The notes under the pieces were generated by a model, which had not been told where the DNA came from, did not search any database, and saw only the letters and a list, made by a program, of their open reading frames with translations. The position numbers and the translations under genes are program-made. Source: Crocinitomicaceae bacterium (lineage in GTDB: Bacteria > Bacteroidota > Bacteroidia > Flavobacteriales_D > Crocinitomicaceae). Taken from it: a stretch of 64,000 nt of DNA. Shown here in pieces: positions 8,486-22,200 of this stretch (within the stretch, counting starts at the first letter, position 1; each line of letters opens with the position of its first letter). The DNA lies in the NCBI GenBank assembly GCA_016719925.1, contig JADJYC010000002.1, forward strand, positions 248,001 through 312,000, in the 5' to 3' direction.

Positions 8486-9286
8486 TTATTTTTTGAAAGA
8501 TATTTTGTAAACCAGTCCTGCACCGGCTGACCAGGCATTACCAATATTTTTACCAGAAAAAATATACGATCCGTTGGCAAATACACCCCATTTTGATTTA
8601 ATGGAATAATAAATAACTCCTCCAGCTTTCTGACTTGAGACCGGCAAAGTCCTGAAATCCTGACTAACGCCTCCAATCCACAATTCATCCCCTAAGCCGT
8701 GAACAAAATCATACAAGATATCTGTGTACCATTTATTTCCGGCCCAACCAAATTTTACTGAAAAAGGAACAGAAGAAATAACCGGCGCAAGAGCATAATT
8801 ATATCCTCCCTGTGCCTGAATAAAAATGCCGTGATTAAAATTCATCTGAAAAATTAATTTTGGCTGAATCAAAATTGCCTTTTGACCAATACTTTTGCCA
8901 GATTGTGTTACATAATCTGTGACAGGAAATGAAATTCCGGCTGCCGGAATTATTCTGATTCTTCTTTCTTTGGCACTGCGGTTAAACGGAATTCCGTATT
9001 TAAAATAAATGCCTGCATCCTGAAATTTTCCGTTTATAAAAGGGACTGTTGCGATCACATCCAGATTATCAAGTATCCCGTATTCTCCGAAAATTGATGC
9101 GCCAGAAAGAGTTCTGGGATAATTAAAATTTGTAGCTCCGAAATATTTTTCTGAATGCTGATAAAATCCTGAAAGGGCAAGATCAAGATTATTTTTGCCC
9201 TTGAAAAATCCGTCCAATGGTCCTTGCGCCGAAACATTCAAAAAAATTAGCAAATAAGTTAGAAGCAAAAAATATCTCATGGACAA
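8486..9286 (-). CDS. Outer-membrane beta-barrel protein of unknown function
   Basis: 266 residues with a signal peptide (core LLLTYLLIFL, ending VSAQ) and alternating aromatic/polar strands typical of a small outer-membrane barrel. It ends in LVYKISFKK. No domain was recognised. It is the last gene of the run giant HYR protein - PorP/SprF - barrel, 49 bases after the PorP/SprF gene, so it may be part of the adhesin export or anchoring module. It could also be an unrelated barrel that merely follows. Confidence 0.65.
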   Translation of the reverse strand: MSMRYFLLLTYLLIFLNVSAQGPLDGFFKGKNNLDLALSGFYQHSEKYFGATNFNYPRTLSGASIFGEYGILDNLDVIATVPFINGKFQDAGIYFKYGIPFNRSAKERRIRIIPAAGISFPVTDYVTQSGKSIGQKAILIQPKLIFQMNFNHGIFIQAQGGYNYALAPVISSVPFSVKFGWAGNKWYTDILYDFVHGLGDELWIGGVSQDFRTLPVSSQKAGGVIYYSIKSKWGVFANGSYIFSGKNIGNAWSAGAGLVYKISFKK

Positions 9287-9335
9287 TCAGACGAATACCA
9301 AACAAAAAACTTACGGTTACGTAATAAAAAAATGC

Positions 9336-10291
9336 TTAATGGAAACGTGATCTATGGATACGTTTTCTCCAGCCCATTTTACGGGTCGTATACTTGCGGT
9401 TTGTAAATGCACTTTTGTAAAGCTCCATACCGTAACCAATTGAAAGCTCATGTGTCATGCCTCCATAACGACTTACTTTTCCGAGTCCCAAATCATAGGA
9501 GTAAACCGCTTTAAAATCTTTCAGAAAAATTAAACCGGCAGACAATACTACTGTGTTATCAATCCGTTAGCCGATACTGCCCCAAATGCGTTCATTCCAA
9601 ATCATATTCATATCAAGTGAAGCGGCAAGCGGGCTCCTTTTGTCCATTTAACCAATGCAGTAGGGTATAATACATACATGTAATTGTCTGCCATTTTATA
9701 ACCACCGGTCAGATAAAAATGGTCGTATTCAACGCTTCCAAAAAGTGACATTTGAGGGTCGAGATTCCGGTTATTAAAAATATAAGGCGCGCCGATTCCA
9801 GCAAACCAATCACTACTTCTTACAAAAAGCCCTCCTCCAAAATTGATATCAAACGTGCTCATTGATCCTGAAAGTGCTGCATCACCACCGTCAAAATAAC
9901 TCAGTGAACCATAATTTGCAGATAACTGATTGTAGGTTGCTTTAATACCTAATGACATTCTGGTATATCTTCCCAAATTGATAGAATAACTATAAGAAAA
10001 TCCAGCTTCAAGATGTTTGAATATGGTAATGTTTTCATTCAGTAACTGAAGATTGAATGAATGTTTTTTGAAATTGTAAAATCCATTTCCGATCAGCGTG
10101 TTAGGCGCTCCTTCAAATCCCATCCACTGCATTCTGTATAGCATTGATCCGCCTACACTTTTATTTGCATCCATGTAGGCCGGATTAAAAATCTGGTGAT
10201 TATGCATATACTGACTGTAATTCACCCGGTTCTGCGAATATCCAATCTGGATTATCGAAAACAAAACAAAAATGATCTGTAATAATTTCAT
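9336..10291 (-). CDS. PorP/SprF-family T9SS outer-membrane protein, interrupted
   Basis: The protein has a signal peptide (ending IGYSQ), then QYMHNHQIFNPAYMDANKS, the conserved N-terminal motif of PorP/SprF proteins, and barrel strands to the C-terminus. In Flavobacterium, SprF is needed to secrete the adhesin SprB, and type B cargo often sits next to such a gene. Here the gene starts five bases after the giant type B adhesin. Two lesions break it: a one-base loss near 9611-9617, where one extra base restores LPLH..DMNMIWNERIWGS, and a TAA near 9571 where TAC (Tyr in GYRIDN) is expected. Corrected length is about 318 residues. Either errors or true inactivation. Confidence 0.85.
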
Positions 10292-10296
10292 AAATC

Positions 10297-13200
10297 TTAT
10301 CTGTTTATTACAATGTATCCTTTAATTGGCTCTGATCCGTCTTTCAGATCCAATATAAAATAATAGGACCCTTCCGGCACTTCATTGCCATACAATACCA
10401 GTCCGCTGTTGCACTCGCCGTACCAGTTATTGGTATATGGCGCGGATTTGTATACAACACTTCCCCATCGGTTCATCACCGTTAAAGTATTGTTCGGATA
10501 TCTGTCAATATTTTTAATCTGGAAATAATCATTGAGACCGTCACCGTTCGGGCTGAATGCGTCTGACATTACAACAGCAAGCGGCTGATCAAGTATAAAT
10601 GTCGCTTCATTTGTACATCCATTTTCATCTGTTACAATTATTGTATATGTACCAGCAGGAAGGCTGTTCAGATCCTCTGTAATACTTCCGTCTGACCAGT
10701 CAATAGTGTATGAACCGGTACCACCAGAAATTTCTGTATCAATCCATCCGTCATAACATCCTTCACAACTTATTTGCCACCCGTTTGGATATTGAGAAAC
10801 GTCTGCGGTAATTAAAATTGAATCAGGATTAGTCAATGTAAATACCGTATCAAAAACACAACCCATTGCATCAACCAGATTAAGACTATACGTACCGCCC
10901 GGCAGATTCTGTAAATTATTTCCGAAATAAGACGGAGTCCAGTTGAAATTATACCCCGGTACTCCTCCGCCAACAGCAACAACAATTGATCCGTCACTCG
11001 CATCATAGCAAGTTACATCCTGAACTGTAGGGCCAATGTCCAATGGCAATGGTTCGAATACAAAAATATCCAGAGAATCATAACATCCTTTAGAGTCATA
11101 AACATATACTGTATAAGTGCCGCCTGGTACACCATTTAAATCTTCAGTAGTTGAAGAGTTTGACCAAACATAAGTATATGGAGGAGTTCCTGAGACCACA
11201 GTTAAATCAACTGTTCCGTTTGAAAATCCTGCACAGGTAACAAGGGTGGATGTTGCTGAAGGATCAGGTTTTTCATTAACTATAATATTGAAACTGCATG
11301 TGTCAGTATTACCAAATGCATCTTCTGCAACATAGGTAACAATATTAATTCCATCCGGGAAGAATGAACCGGATGGCAGGCCTGCAATCCGCGTAATTGA
11401 AATTACACCACAGTTGTCCGTTGCAGTTGGTGTGGTATAATTTATAACATTATCACAGGTAATAATATCTGCCGGACATATAATTACAGGACTGATTGTA
11501 TCAATAAGCGTTACATTAAAGAAGCAGAAAGAACTGTTTCCGTTTGCATCTGTTCCGGTAAGGGTAATAGTTAAAGAAGAGTTGAATACTGTTCCCGGAG
11601 TTGGGCCTTGACTCACAATCACTACCTCACAATTTGCAGTAGTGACAGCCAGGCCCGTATAATCTTCTAAATCAGCATAACATGTATCATTCAGTACATC
11701 AACTTGATCTGCCGGACAACTGATAACTGGCGCAATTGTATCTGACAAGATGAGGTCAAATACACACGAATTAGCAATACCACTGGTATCCGTGACCGTC
11801 ATTGTAATTGTCTGACTTACCGTTAAGCTTGCGCCAATTGCAGGTGATTGTGTTATAGTATAAGGACCACAGTTTTCTACTATTGAAACTAAAGAAGAAT
11901 AATCCGGTGTGGTAAATTGACAACTTGCATCAAAGAAATCAGAAACAGGGAAAATCGGACAATTTATTTGTGGAGTAATAGTATCAATTGGAATAATGTT
12001 GAATGTGCACGATGTGTTGTTACCTGTAGCATCCGTTGCAGTCAATGTTGCCAAAACTGTTGAGCTCAATGTAGATCCTGGAAGTGGTACCTGAGAAATT
12101 GATATCACACCACAATTGTCAGCTGATATTGCCATTGAAGTGAAATCATTCGCAATATAATTACAAACTGCATCTACAAATTCTGTCTGGTCTCCAGGAC
12201 ATGTAATTGTTGGTGCTGTATTATCGGTTGGAATAATATTGAAAGTACATGTAGTAAAGTTTGAGTAAATATCAGTTGCTGTAATTGTTACCGGCGTGGT
12301 TGATGTTATAACAGTTCCCGGAATTATATTCTGATTCACACTCATGACTCCGCAATTGTCACCTGAAATTGCCATAATAACGTAATCAGGAATTGTGAAA
12401 TCGCATGTTGCACTGAGAGATACATTCTGATCTGAAGGACAAACAACTCCCGGAGCTTCAGTGTCAATAATTGTAACCGTAAATGAGCAACTTGATATGT
12501 TGCCGCTTACGTCAAATGTGCTGAATGCAACATTCGTGGTTCCGATTGGAAATAGTGATCCTGAAGGAAGCCCTGTTGTCATTACTGTTATAGATCCGGG
12601 ACAGTTATCATTTCCTAACGGCGTTCCGTAAGCAATCGATGCCCCGCATACACCTGCGTCATTCGATTGAACAATGGAAGGTGGACATATGATTACAGGG
12701 CTTTCACTGTCGTTAACTGTGATTGTAAAATTACATGTGGCAATATTTCCTGTAACATCTGCCGCAAGATAACTAACTACTGTTGTACCAATTGGGAATA
12801 CCGATCCGCTTGGCAAACCTGCTGTCTGGAATGTTAATGTTCCTGGGCAATTATCAATTCCAACTGGTGAAGCAAAGAAAATTGGTGCACCACAAACTCC
12901 AGGATCATTTGACTGGTTGATACTGGCCGGACATGCGATAACAGGATTTTGCGTGTCGTTTATTGTAACACTGAAACTGCAGGTTGCGGCATTTGAACTT
13001 GCATCTGTGACTTGATAGGTAACTATTGTCGTCCCAACTGGAAAAATTGTACCGGATGCCTGACCAGCCGTTAATGCTGTCATAGAAGCAGGACAATTAT
13101 CTGTGCCCACAGGAGTTGCATAGTTTATGTTGGCACCACATACATTGAAATCGTTATTCTGAGTGATGTTTGCAGGACAAGTTATCAATGGTATTTGTGT

Positions 13201-16200
13201 GTCATTTACGGTAACATTAAAAGAACATGACGTTGTATTTGAAGAAGCATCTGTAACTGTATATGTGACAGTTGATGTTCCGATCGGGAATACTGTTCCG
13301 GATGCTTGTCCTGCTGTTAATGTAGTTACTGGTGCCGGGCAGTTATCTGTGCCTACAGGAGTAGCATAGGTAATATTCGCGCCACACACATTCAAGTCAT
13401 TCGACGGAGTAATATTTGCAGGACATACAATAGCCGGAAGTTGTGTATCATTTACTGTAACTGTAAAACTACATGTATTGGTATTGGATGAAGCATCAAA
13501 TACAAAATAGGTTACTGTTGTGGCTCCTATCGGGAACACAGTGCCTGATGCTTGACCAACAGTAAGTATTGTTGTTGAACCCGGGCAGTTATCTAATCCT
13601 ACCGGAGTAGCATAAGTAATATTCGCCCCGCAGACATTCAGGTCATTTGCCTGAGTGATATTCGCAGGACATACTATAGTAGGATTTTCTGTATCGTTTA
13701 CTGTTACATCAAAACTACATGTGCTGGTATTTAAGCTTGCATCAGTTACTAAATATGTTACTGTTGTTGTTCCAATCGGGAATACCGTTCCACTTGCTTG
13801 TCCTGCTGTAAGTGTTGTTACAGGTGCCGGGCAGTTGTCTGTGCCTACCGGGGTAGCATAGGTAATAGTCGCTCCACATACTCCTGCATTGTTATTCTGA
13901 GTAATGTTGGCAGGACATACAATCGCTGGATTTTGGGTGTCGTTGATTGTAACTGTAAATGAACAGGTATTAGTATTGGCTGATGCATCAGTTACTAAAT
14001 AGGTTACCGGTGTGGTTCCTATTGGGAAGACTGTGCCTGATGCTTGTCCTGCGGTGAGTGTTGTTACCGGTGCAGGGCAGTTATCCGTTCCTACCGGCGT
14101 GGCATACGTAATAGTCGCACCACACACATTCAGGTCATTCGCCTGAGTAATATTTGCAGGACATACAATCGCTGGATTTTGTGTGTCGTTGACTGTAACT
14201 GTGAATGAACAAGAGTTTGTGTTGGATGATGCATCAAATACAAAATAAGTAACAGTCGTGGTTCCTATCGGGAACACAGTGCCGGACGCCTGTCCAACTG
14301 TAAGTATTGTTGTTGAACCAGGACAGTTATCCAATCCTATAGGCGTAGCATAGGTAATATTCGCACCGCAAACAGTCAGGTCATTTGCCTGAGTGATATT
14401 CGCAGGACATACTATAGTCGGATTTTCTGTATCATCTACCGTTACATCAAAACTGCACGTTGATGTGTTGGTACTTGCATCAGTTACTAAATATGTTACT
14501 GTCGTGATTCCTATTGGGAACACAGTGCCACTTGCTTGTCCTGCTGTGAGCGTTGTTACTGGTGCAGGGCAATTATCTGTGCCTACTGGGGCTGCATAAG
14601 TAATGGTTGCGCCGCATACACCAGCATCGTTGTTCTGGGTGATATCTGCCGGGCATACAATCGCCGGATTTTCTGTATCGTTGACTGTTACATCAAAACT
14701 ACAACTTGTTGTATTTGAACTTGCATCGGTTACTTCATACGTTACCGTCGTTGTTCCTATCGGGAATACCGTTCCTGATGCCTGACCTGCTGTGAGTGCA
14801 GTTACCGGTGCCAGGCAGTTATCTGTGCCTACTGGTGTGGCATAGGTAATAGTTGCACCGCAAACTCCTGCATCGTTATTCTGAGTAATGTTGGCAGGAC
14901 ATACAATCGCTGGATTTTGGGTGTCGTTGATTGTAACTGTAAATGAACAGGTATTAGTATTGGCTGATGCATCAGTTACTAAATAGGTTACCGTTGTGGT
15001 TCCTATTGGGAAGACTGTGCCTGATGCTTGTCCTGCTGTGAGTGCTGTTACCGGTGCAGGGCAGTTATCTGTGCCTACCGGTGTGGCATACGTGATATTC
15101 GCTCCGCACACATTCAGGTCATTCGCCTGGGTAATATTTGCAGGACAGACAATCGCTGGATTTTGTGTGTCGTTAACTGTGACTGTAAATGAACAACTGT
15201 TGGTGTTTGATGAAGCATCAAATACAAAATAAGTAACAATCGTTGTTCCTATCGGGAACACAGTACCAGAGGCTTGTCCAACTGTAAGTATTGTTGTTGA
15301 ACCTGGACAGTTATCCAATCCTATAGGCGTAGCATAGGTAATATTCGCGCCGCATACATTCAGGTCATTTGCCTGAGTGATATTCGCAGGACATACTATA
15401 GTCGGATTTTCTGTATCATCTACTGTTACATCAAAACTGCACGTTGATGTGTTGGTACTTGCATCGGTGACTGTGTAGGTTACTGTCGTGATTCCTATTG
15501 GGAACACAGTGCCTGATGCTTGTCCTGCTGTGAGCGTTGTTACTGGTGCAGGGCAATTATCTGTGCCTACTGATGCTGCATAAGTAATGGTTGCGCCGCA
15601 TACACCAGCATCATTGTTCTGCGTGATATCTGCCGGGCATACAATCGCCGGATTTTCTGTGTCATTGACTGTAACTGTAAATGAACAGGTATTAGTATTG
15701 GTACTTGCATCGGTGACTTCATAGGTTACCGTTGTGGTTCCTGTCGGGAAAACGGTTCCTGATGCTTGTCCTGCTGTAAGTGCTGTTACCGGTGCCGGGC
15801 AGTTATCCGTGCCTACCGGTGTGGCATACGTAATAGTTGCACCGCAAACTCCTGCATCGTTATTCTGGGTAATGTTGGCAGGACATACAATCGCTGGATT
15901 TTGGGTGTCGTTGACTGTAACTGTAAATGAACAGGTATTAGTATTGGCTGATGCATCAGTTACTAAATAGGTTACCGTTGTGGTTCCTATTGGGAATACC
16001 GTTCCACTTGCTTGTCCCGCTGTGAGTGTGGTTACCGATGCTGGGCAGTTATCCGTTCCTACCGGTGTGGCATACGTGATATTCGCACCGCATACATTCA
16101 GGTCATTCGCCTGGGTAATATTTGCAGGACATACGATCGCTGGATTTTGTGTGTCATTGACTGTTACTGTAAATGAACAGCTGTTGGTGTTTGATGATGC

Positions 16201-19200
16201 GTCAAACACAAAATAGGTAACTGTCGTTGTTCCAATCGGAAACACAGTTCCACTTGCCTGTCCAACAGTGAGTATTGTAGTTGATCCAGGACAGTTGTCC
16301 AATCCAACTGGTGTTGCATAAGTAATGTTTGCGCCACATACATTTAAGTCGTTTGCCTGAGTGATATTCGCAGGACATACTATTGTAGGATTTTCTACAT
16401 CATTTACTGTTACATCAAAACTGCACGTTGCTGTGTTGGCACTTGCATCGGTTACCGAGTATGTTACCGTTGTGGTTCCTGTCGGGAAAACGGTTCCTGA
16501 TGCTTGTCCTGCTGTAAGTGCTGTTACCGGTGCAGGGCAGTTATCTGTGCCTACAGGTGCTGCATACGTAATTGTTGCGCCGCATACGCCCGCATCATTG
16601 TTCTGTGTGATATCTGCCGGGCATACAATCGCCGGATTTTCTGTGTCGTTGACTGTGACTGTAAATGAACAAGTGTTGGTGTTGGTACTTGCATCGGTTA
16701 CCGTGTATGTGACTGTGGTGGTTCCAATCGGGAATACAGTTCCTGATGCTTGTCCTGCCGTAAGTGCTGTTACCGGTGCAGGGCAGTTATCTGTGCCTAC
16801 CGGTGTGGCATAGGTAATAGTTGCACCACATACTCCTGCGTCATTGTTCTGGGTAATGTTGGCAGGACATACTATCGCTGGATTTTGGGTGTCGTTTACC
16901 GTTACTGTAAATGAACAGGTATTGGTGTTGGTACTTGCGTCGGTGACTTCATAAGTCACTGTCGTGGTTCCTATCGGGAATACCGTTCCACTTGCTTGTC
17001 CTGCCGTAAGTGCTGTTACCGGTGCAGGGCAGTTATCCGTTCCTACCGGGGTGGCATAGGTAATAGTTGCACCGCATACTCCTGCGTCATTGTTCTGAGT
17101 AATGTTGGCAGGACATACGATTGTAGGATTTTCTGTGTCGTTTATCGTCACATCAAAACTGCAGCTTGCTGTGTTTGTACTTGCGTCGGTAACTTCATAA
17201 GTTACCGTTGTGGTTCCTATTGGGAATACCGTTCCACTTGCCTGTCCTGCGGTAAGTGCAGTCACCGGTGCCGGGCAGTTATCCGTTCCTACAGGGGTAG
17301 CATACGCAATAGTCGCACCGCATACTCCTGCGTCATTGTTCTGGGTAATATCTGCAGGACATACTATCGTCGGATTTTCTGCATCGTCTACTGTTACATC
17401 AAAACTACATGTACTGGTATTTAAGCTTGCGTCGGTTACTTCATAGGTTACCGTTGTGGTTCCTGTCGGGAAAACGGTTCCTGATGCTTGTCCTGCTGTG
17501 GGGTGCTGTTACCGGTGCAGGGCAGTTATCTGTGCCTACCGGTGCTGCATAAGTAATGGTTGCGCCGCATACGCCCGCATCATTGTTCTGTGTGATATCT
17601 GCCGGGCATACAATCGCCGGATTTTCTGTGTCGTTGACTGTGACTGTAAATGAACAAGTGTTGGTGTTGGTACTTGCATCGGTTACCGTGTATGTGACTG
17701 TGGTGGTTCCAATCGGGAATACAGTTCCTGATGCTTGTCCTGCCGTAAGTGCTGTTACCGGTGCAGGGCAGTTATCTGTGCCTACCGGTGTGGCATAGGT
17801 AATAGTTGCACCACATACTCCTGCGTCATTGTTCTGGGTAATGTTGGCAGGACATACTATCGCTGGATTTTGGGTGTCGTTTACCGTTACTGTAAATGAA
17901 CAAGTGTTGGTGTTGGTACTTGCATCGGTTACCGTGTATGTGACTGTGGTGGTTCCAATCGGGAATACAGTTCCTGATGCTTGTCCTGCCGTAAGTGCTG
18001 TTACCGGTGCAGGGCAGTTATCCGTTCCTACCGGTGTGGCATACGTGATATTCGCGCCGCACACATTTTAAGTCATTTGCCTGGGTAATATTTGCAGGAC
18101 ATACTATCGCTGGATTTTGTGTGTCGTTTATCGTCACATCAAAACTGCAGGTTGCTGTGTTTGTACTTGCATCGGTGACTTCATACGTTACCGTGGTGGT
18201 TCCGATCGGGAACACGGTGCCACTGGCTTGTCCTGCTGTTAATGTGGTAACTGATCCTGCGCAGTTATCTGTGCCTACCGGTGTGGCATAAACAATATTT
18301 GCTCCGCATACATTCAGGTCATTGTTCTGGGTAATATCTGCAGGACATACTATCGTCGGATTTTCTGCATCGTCTACTGTTACATCAAAACTGCATGTAC
18401 TGGTATTTAAGCTTGCGTCGGTTACTTCATAGGTTACCGTTGTGGTTCCTGTCGGGAAAACGGTTCCTGATGCTTGTCCTGCTGTAAGTGCTGTTACCGG
18501 TGCAGGGCAGTTATCTGTGCCTACCGGTGCTGCATAAGTAATGGTTGCGCCGCATACACCCGCATCGTTATTCTGGGTGATATCTGCCGGGCATACAATC
18601 GCCGGATTTTCTGTGTCATTGACTGTTACTGTAAATGAACAGGTATTGGTATTGGTACTTGCGTCGGTTACTTCATAGGTTACCGTTGTGGTTCCTGTCG
18701 GGAAAACGGTTCCTGATGCTTGTCCTGCGGTAAGTGCTGTTACCGGTGCAGGGCAGTTATCCGTGCCTACCGGGGTGGCATAGGTAATAGTTGCACCACA
18801 TACTCCTGCGTCATTGTTCTGGGTAATGTTGGCAGGACATACTATCACTGGGTTTTCTGCATCGTTTACCGTTACTGTAAATGAACAAGTGTTGGTGTTG
18901 GTACTTGCATCGGTTACCGTGTATGTGACTGTGGTGGTTCCAATCGGGAATACAGTTCCTGATGCTTGTCCTGCCGTAAGTGCTGTTACCGGTGCAGGGC
19001 AGTTATCCGTTCCTACCGGTGTGGCATACGTGATATTCGCGCCGCACACATTTAAGTCATTTGCCTGGGTAATATTTGCAGGACATACTATCGCTGGATT
19101 TTGTGTGTCGTTTATCGTCACATCAAAACTGCAGGTTGCTGTGTTTGTACTTGCATCGGTGACTTCATACGTTACCGTGGTGGTTCCGATCGGGAACACG

Positions 19201-22200
19201 GTGCCACTGGCTTGTCCTGCTGTTAATGTGGTAACTGATCCTGCGCAGTTATCTGTGCCTACCGGTGTGGCATAAACAATATTTGCTCCGCATACATTCA
19301 GGTCATTGTTCTGGGTAATATCTGCAGGACATACTATCGTCGGATTTTCTGCATCGTCTACTGTTACATCAAAACTACATGTACTGGTATTTAAGCTTGC
19401 GTCGGTTACTTCATAGGTTACCGTTGTGGTTCCTGTCGGGAAAACGGTTCCTGATGCTTGTCCTGCTGTAAGTGCTGTTACCGGTGCAGGGCAGTTATCT
19501 GTGCCTACCGGTGCTGCATAAGTAATGGTTGCGCCGCATACGCCCGCATCATTGTTCTGTGTGATATCTGCCGGGCATACAATCGCCGGATTTTCTGTGT
19601 CGTTGACTGTGACTGTAAATGAACAGGTATTGGTATTGGTACTTGCATCGGTTACCGTGTATGTGACTGTGGTGGTTCCAATCGGGAATACAGTTCCTGA
19701 TGCTTGTCCTGCCGTAAGTGCTGTTACCGGTGCAGGGCAGTTATCTGTGCCTACCGGTGTGGCATAGGTAATAGTTGCACCACATACTCCTGCGTCATTG
19801 TTCTGGGTAATGTTGGCAGGACATACTATCGCTGGATTTTGGGTGTCGTTTACCGTTACTGTAAATGAACAAGTGTTGGTGTTGGTACTTGCATCGGTTA
19901 CCTCATAAGTCACTGTCGTGGTTCCTATCGGGAATACCGTTCCACTTGCTTGTCCTGCCGTAAGTGCTGTTACCGGTGCAGGGCAGTTATCCGTTCCTAC
20001 CGGTGTGGCATACGTGATATTCGCGCCGCACACATTTAAGTCATTTGCCTGGGTAATATTTGCAGGACATACTATCGCTGGATTTTGTGTGTCGTTTATC
20101 GTCACATCAAAACTGCAGGTTGCTGTGTTTGTACTTGCATCGGTGACTTCATACGTTACCGTGGTGGTTCCGATCGGGAACACGGTGCCACTGGCTTGTC
20201 CTGCTGTTAATGTGGTAACTGATCCTGCGCAGTTATCTGTGCCTACCGGTGTGGCATAAACAATATTTGCTCCGCATACATTCAGGTCATTGTTCTGGGT
20301 AATATCTGCCGGACATACGATCACAGGGTTTTCTGCATCGTCTACTGTTACATCAAAACTACATGTACTGGTATTTAAGCTTGCGTCGGTTACTTCATAG
20401 GTTACCGTTGTGGTTCCTGTCGGGAAAACGGTTCCTGATGCTTGTCCTGCTGTAAGTGCTGTTACCGGTGCAGGGCAGTTATCTGTGCCTACCGGTGCTG
20501 CATAAGTAATGGTTGCGCCGCATACGCCCGCATCATTGTTCTGTGTGATATCTGCCGGGCATACAATCGCCGGATTTTCTGTGTCGTTGACTGTGACTGT
20601 AAATGAACAAGTGTTGGTGTTGGTACTTGCATCGGTTACCGTGTATGTGACTGTGGTGGTTCCAATCGGGAATACAGTTCCTGATGCTTGTCCTGCCGTA
20701 AGTGCTGTTACCGGTGCAGGGCAGTTATCTGTGCCTACCGGTGTGGCATAGGTAATAGTTGCACCACATACTCCTGCGTCATTGTTCTGGGTAATGTTGG
20801 CAGGACATACTATCGCTGGATTTTGGGTGTCGTTTACCGTTACTGTAAATGAACAAGTGTTGGTGTTGGTACTTGCATCGGTTACCGTGTATGTGACTGT
20901 GGTGGTTCCAATCGGGAATACAGTTCCTGATGCTTGTCCTGCCGTAAGTGCTGTTACCGGTGCAGGGCAGTTATCCGTTCCTACCGGTGTGGCATACGTG
21001 ATATTCGCGCCGCACACATTTAAGTCATTTGCCTGGGTAATATTTGCAGGACATACTATCGCTGGATTTTGTGTGTCGTTTATCGTCACATCAAAACTGC
21101 AGGTTGCTGTGTTTGTACTTGCATCGGTGACTTCATACGTTACCGTGGTGGTTCCGATCGGGAACACGGTGCCACTGGCTTGTCCTGCTGTTAATGTGGT
21201 AACTGATCCTGCGCAGTTATCTGTGCCTACCGGTGTGGCATAAACAATATTTGCTCCGCATACATTCAGGTCATTGTTCTGGGTAATATCTGCCGGACAT
21301 ACGATCGTCGGGTTTTCTGCATCGTCTACCGTTACATCAAAACTACATGTACTGGTATTTAAGCTTGCGTCGGTTACTTCATAGGTTACCGTTGTGGTTC
21401 CTGTCGGGAAAACGGTTCCTGATGCTTGTCCTGCTGTAAGTGCTGTTACCGGTGCAGGGCAGTTATCTGTGCCTACCGGTGCTGCATAAGTAATGGTTGC
21501 GCCGCATACGCCCGCATCATTGTTCTGTGTGATATCTGCCGGGCATACAATCGCCGGATTTTCTGTGTCGTTGACTGTGACTGTAAATGAACAAGTGTTG
21601 GTGTTGGTACTTGCATCGGTTACCGTGTATGTGACTGTGGTGGTTCCAATCGGGAATACAGTTCCTGATGCTTGTCCTGCCGTAAGTGCTGTTACCGGTG
21701 CAGGGCAGTTATCTGTGCCTACCGGTGTGGCATAGGTAATAGTTGCACCACATACTCCTGCGTCATTGTTCTGGGTAATGTTGGCAGGACATACTATCGC
21801 TGGATTTTGGGTGTCGTTTACCGTTACTGTAAATGAACAAGTGTTGGTGTTGGTACTTGCATCGGTTACCGTGTATGTGACTGTGGTGGTTCCAATCGGG
21901 AATACAGTTCCTGATGCTTGTCCTGCCGTAAGTGCTGTTACCGGTGCAGGGCAGTTATCCGTTCCTACCGGTGTGGCATACGTGATATTCGCGCCGCACA
22001 CATTTAAGTCATTTGCCTGGGTAATATTTGCAGGACATACTATCGCTGGATTTTTGTGTGTCGTTTATCGTCACATCAAAACTGCAGGTTGCTGTGTTTG
22101 TACTTGCATCGGTGACTTCATACGTTACCGTGGTGGTTCCGATCGGGAACACGGTGCCACTGGCTTGTCCTGCTGTTAATGTGGTAACTGATCCTGCGCA

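Noticed and set aside
9560..9580. Recoded stop codons (alternative genetic code) to explain TAA in the SprF-like gene and TGA at 50580
   Set aside because: All other genes use TAA, TGA and TAG as normal stops, and the two cases involve different stop codons.
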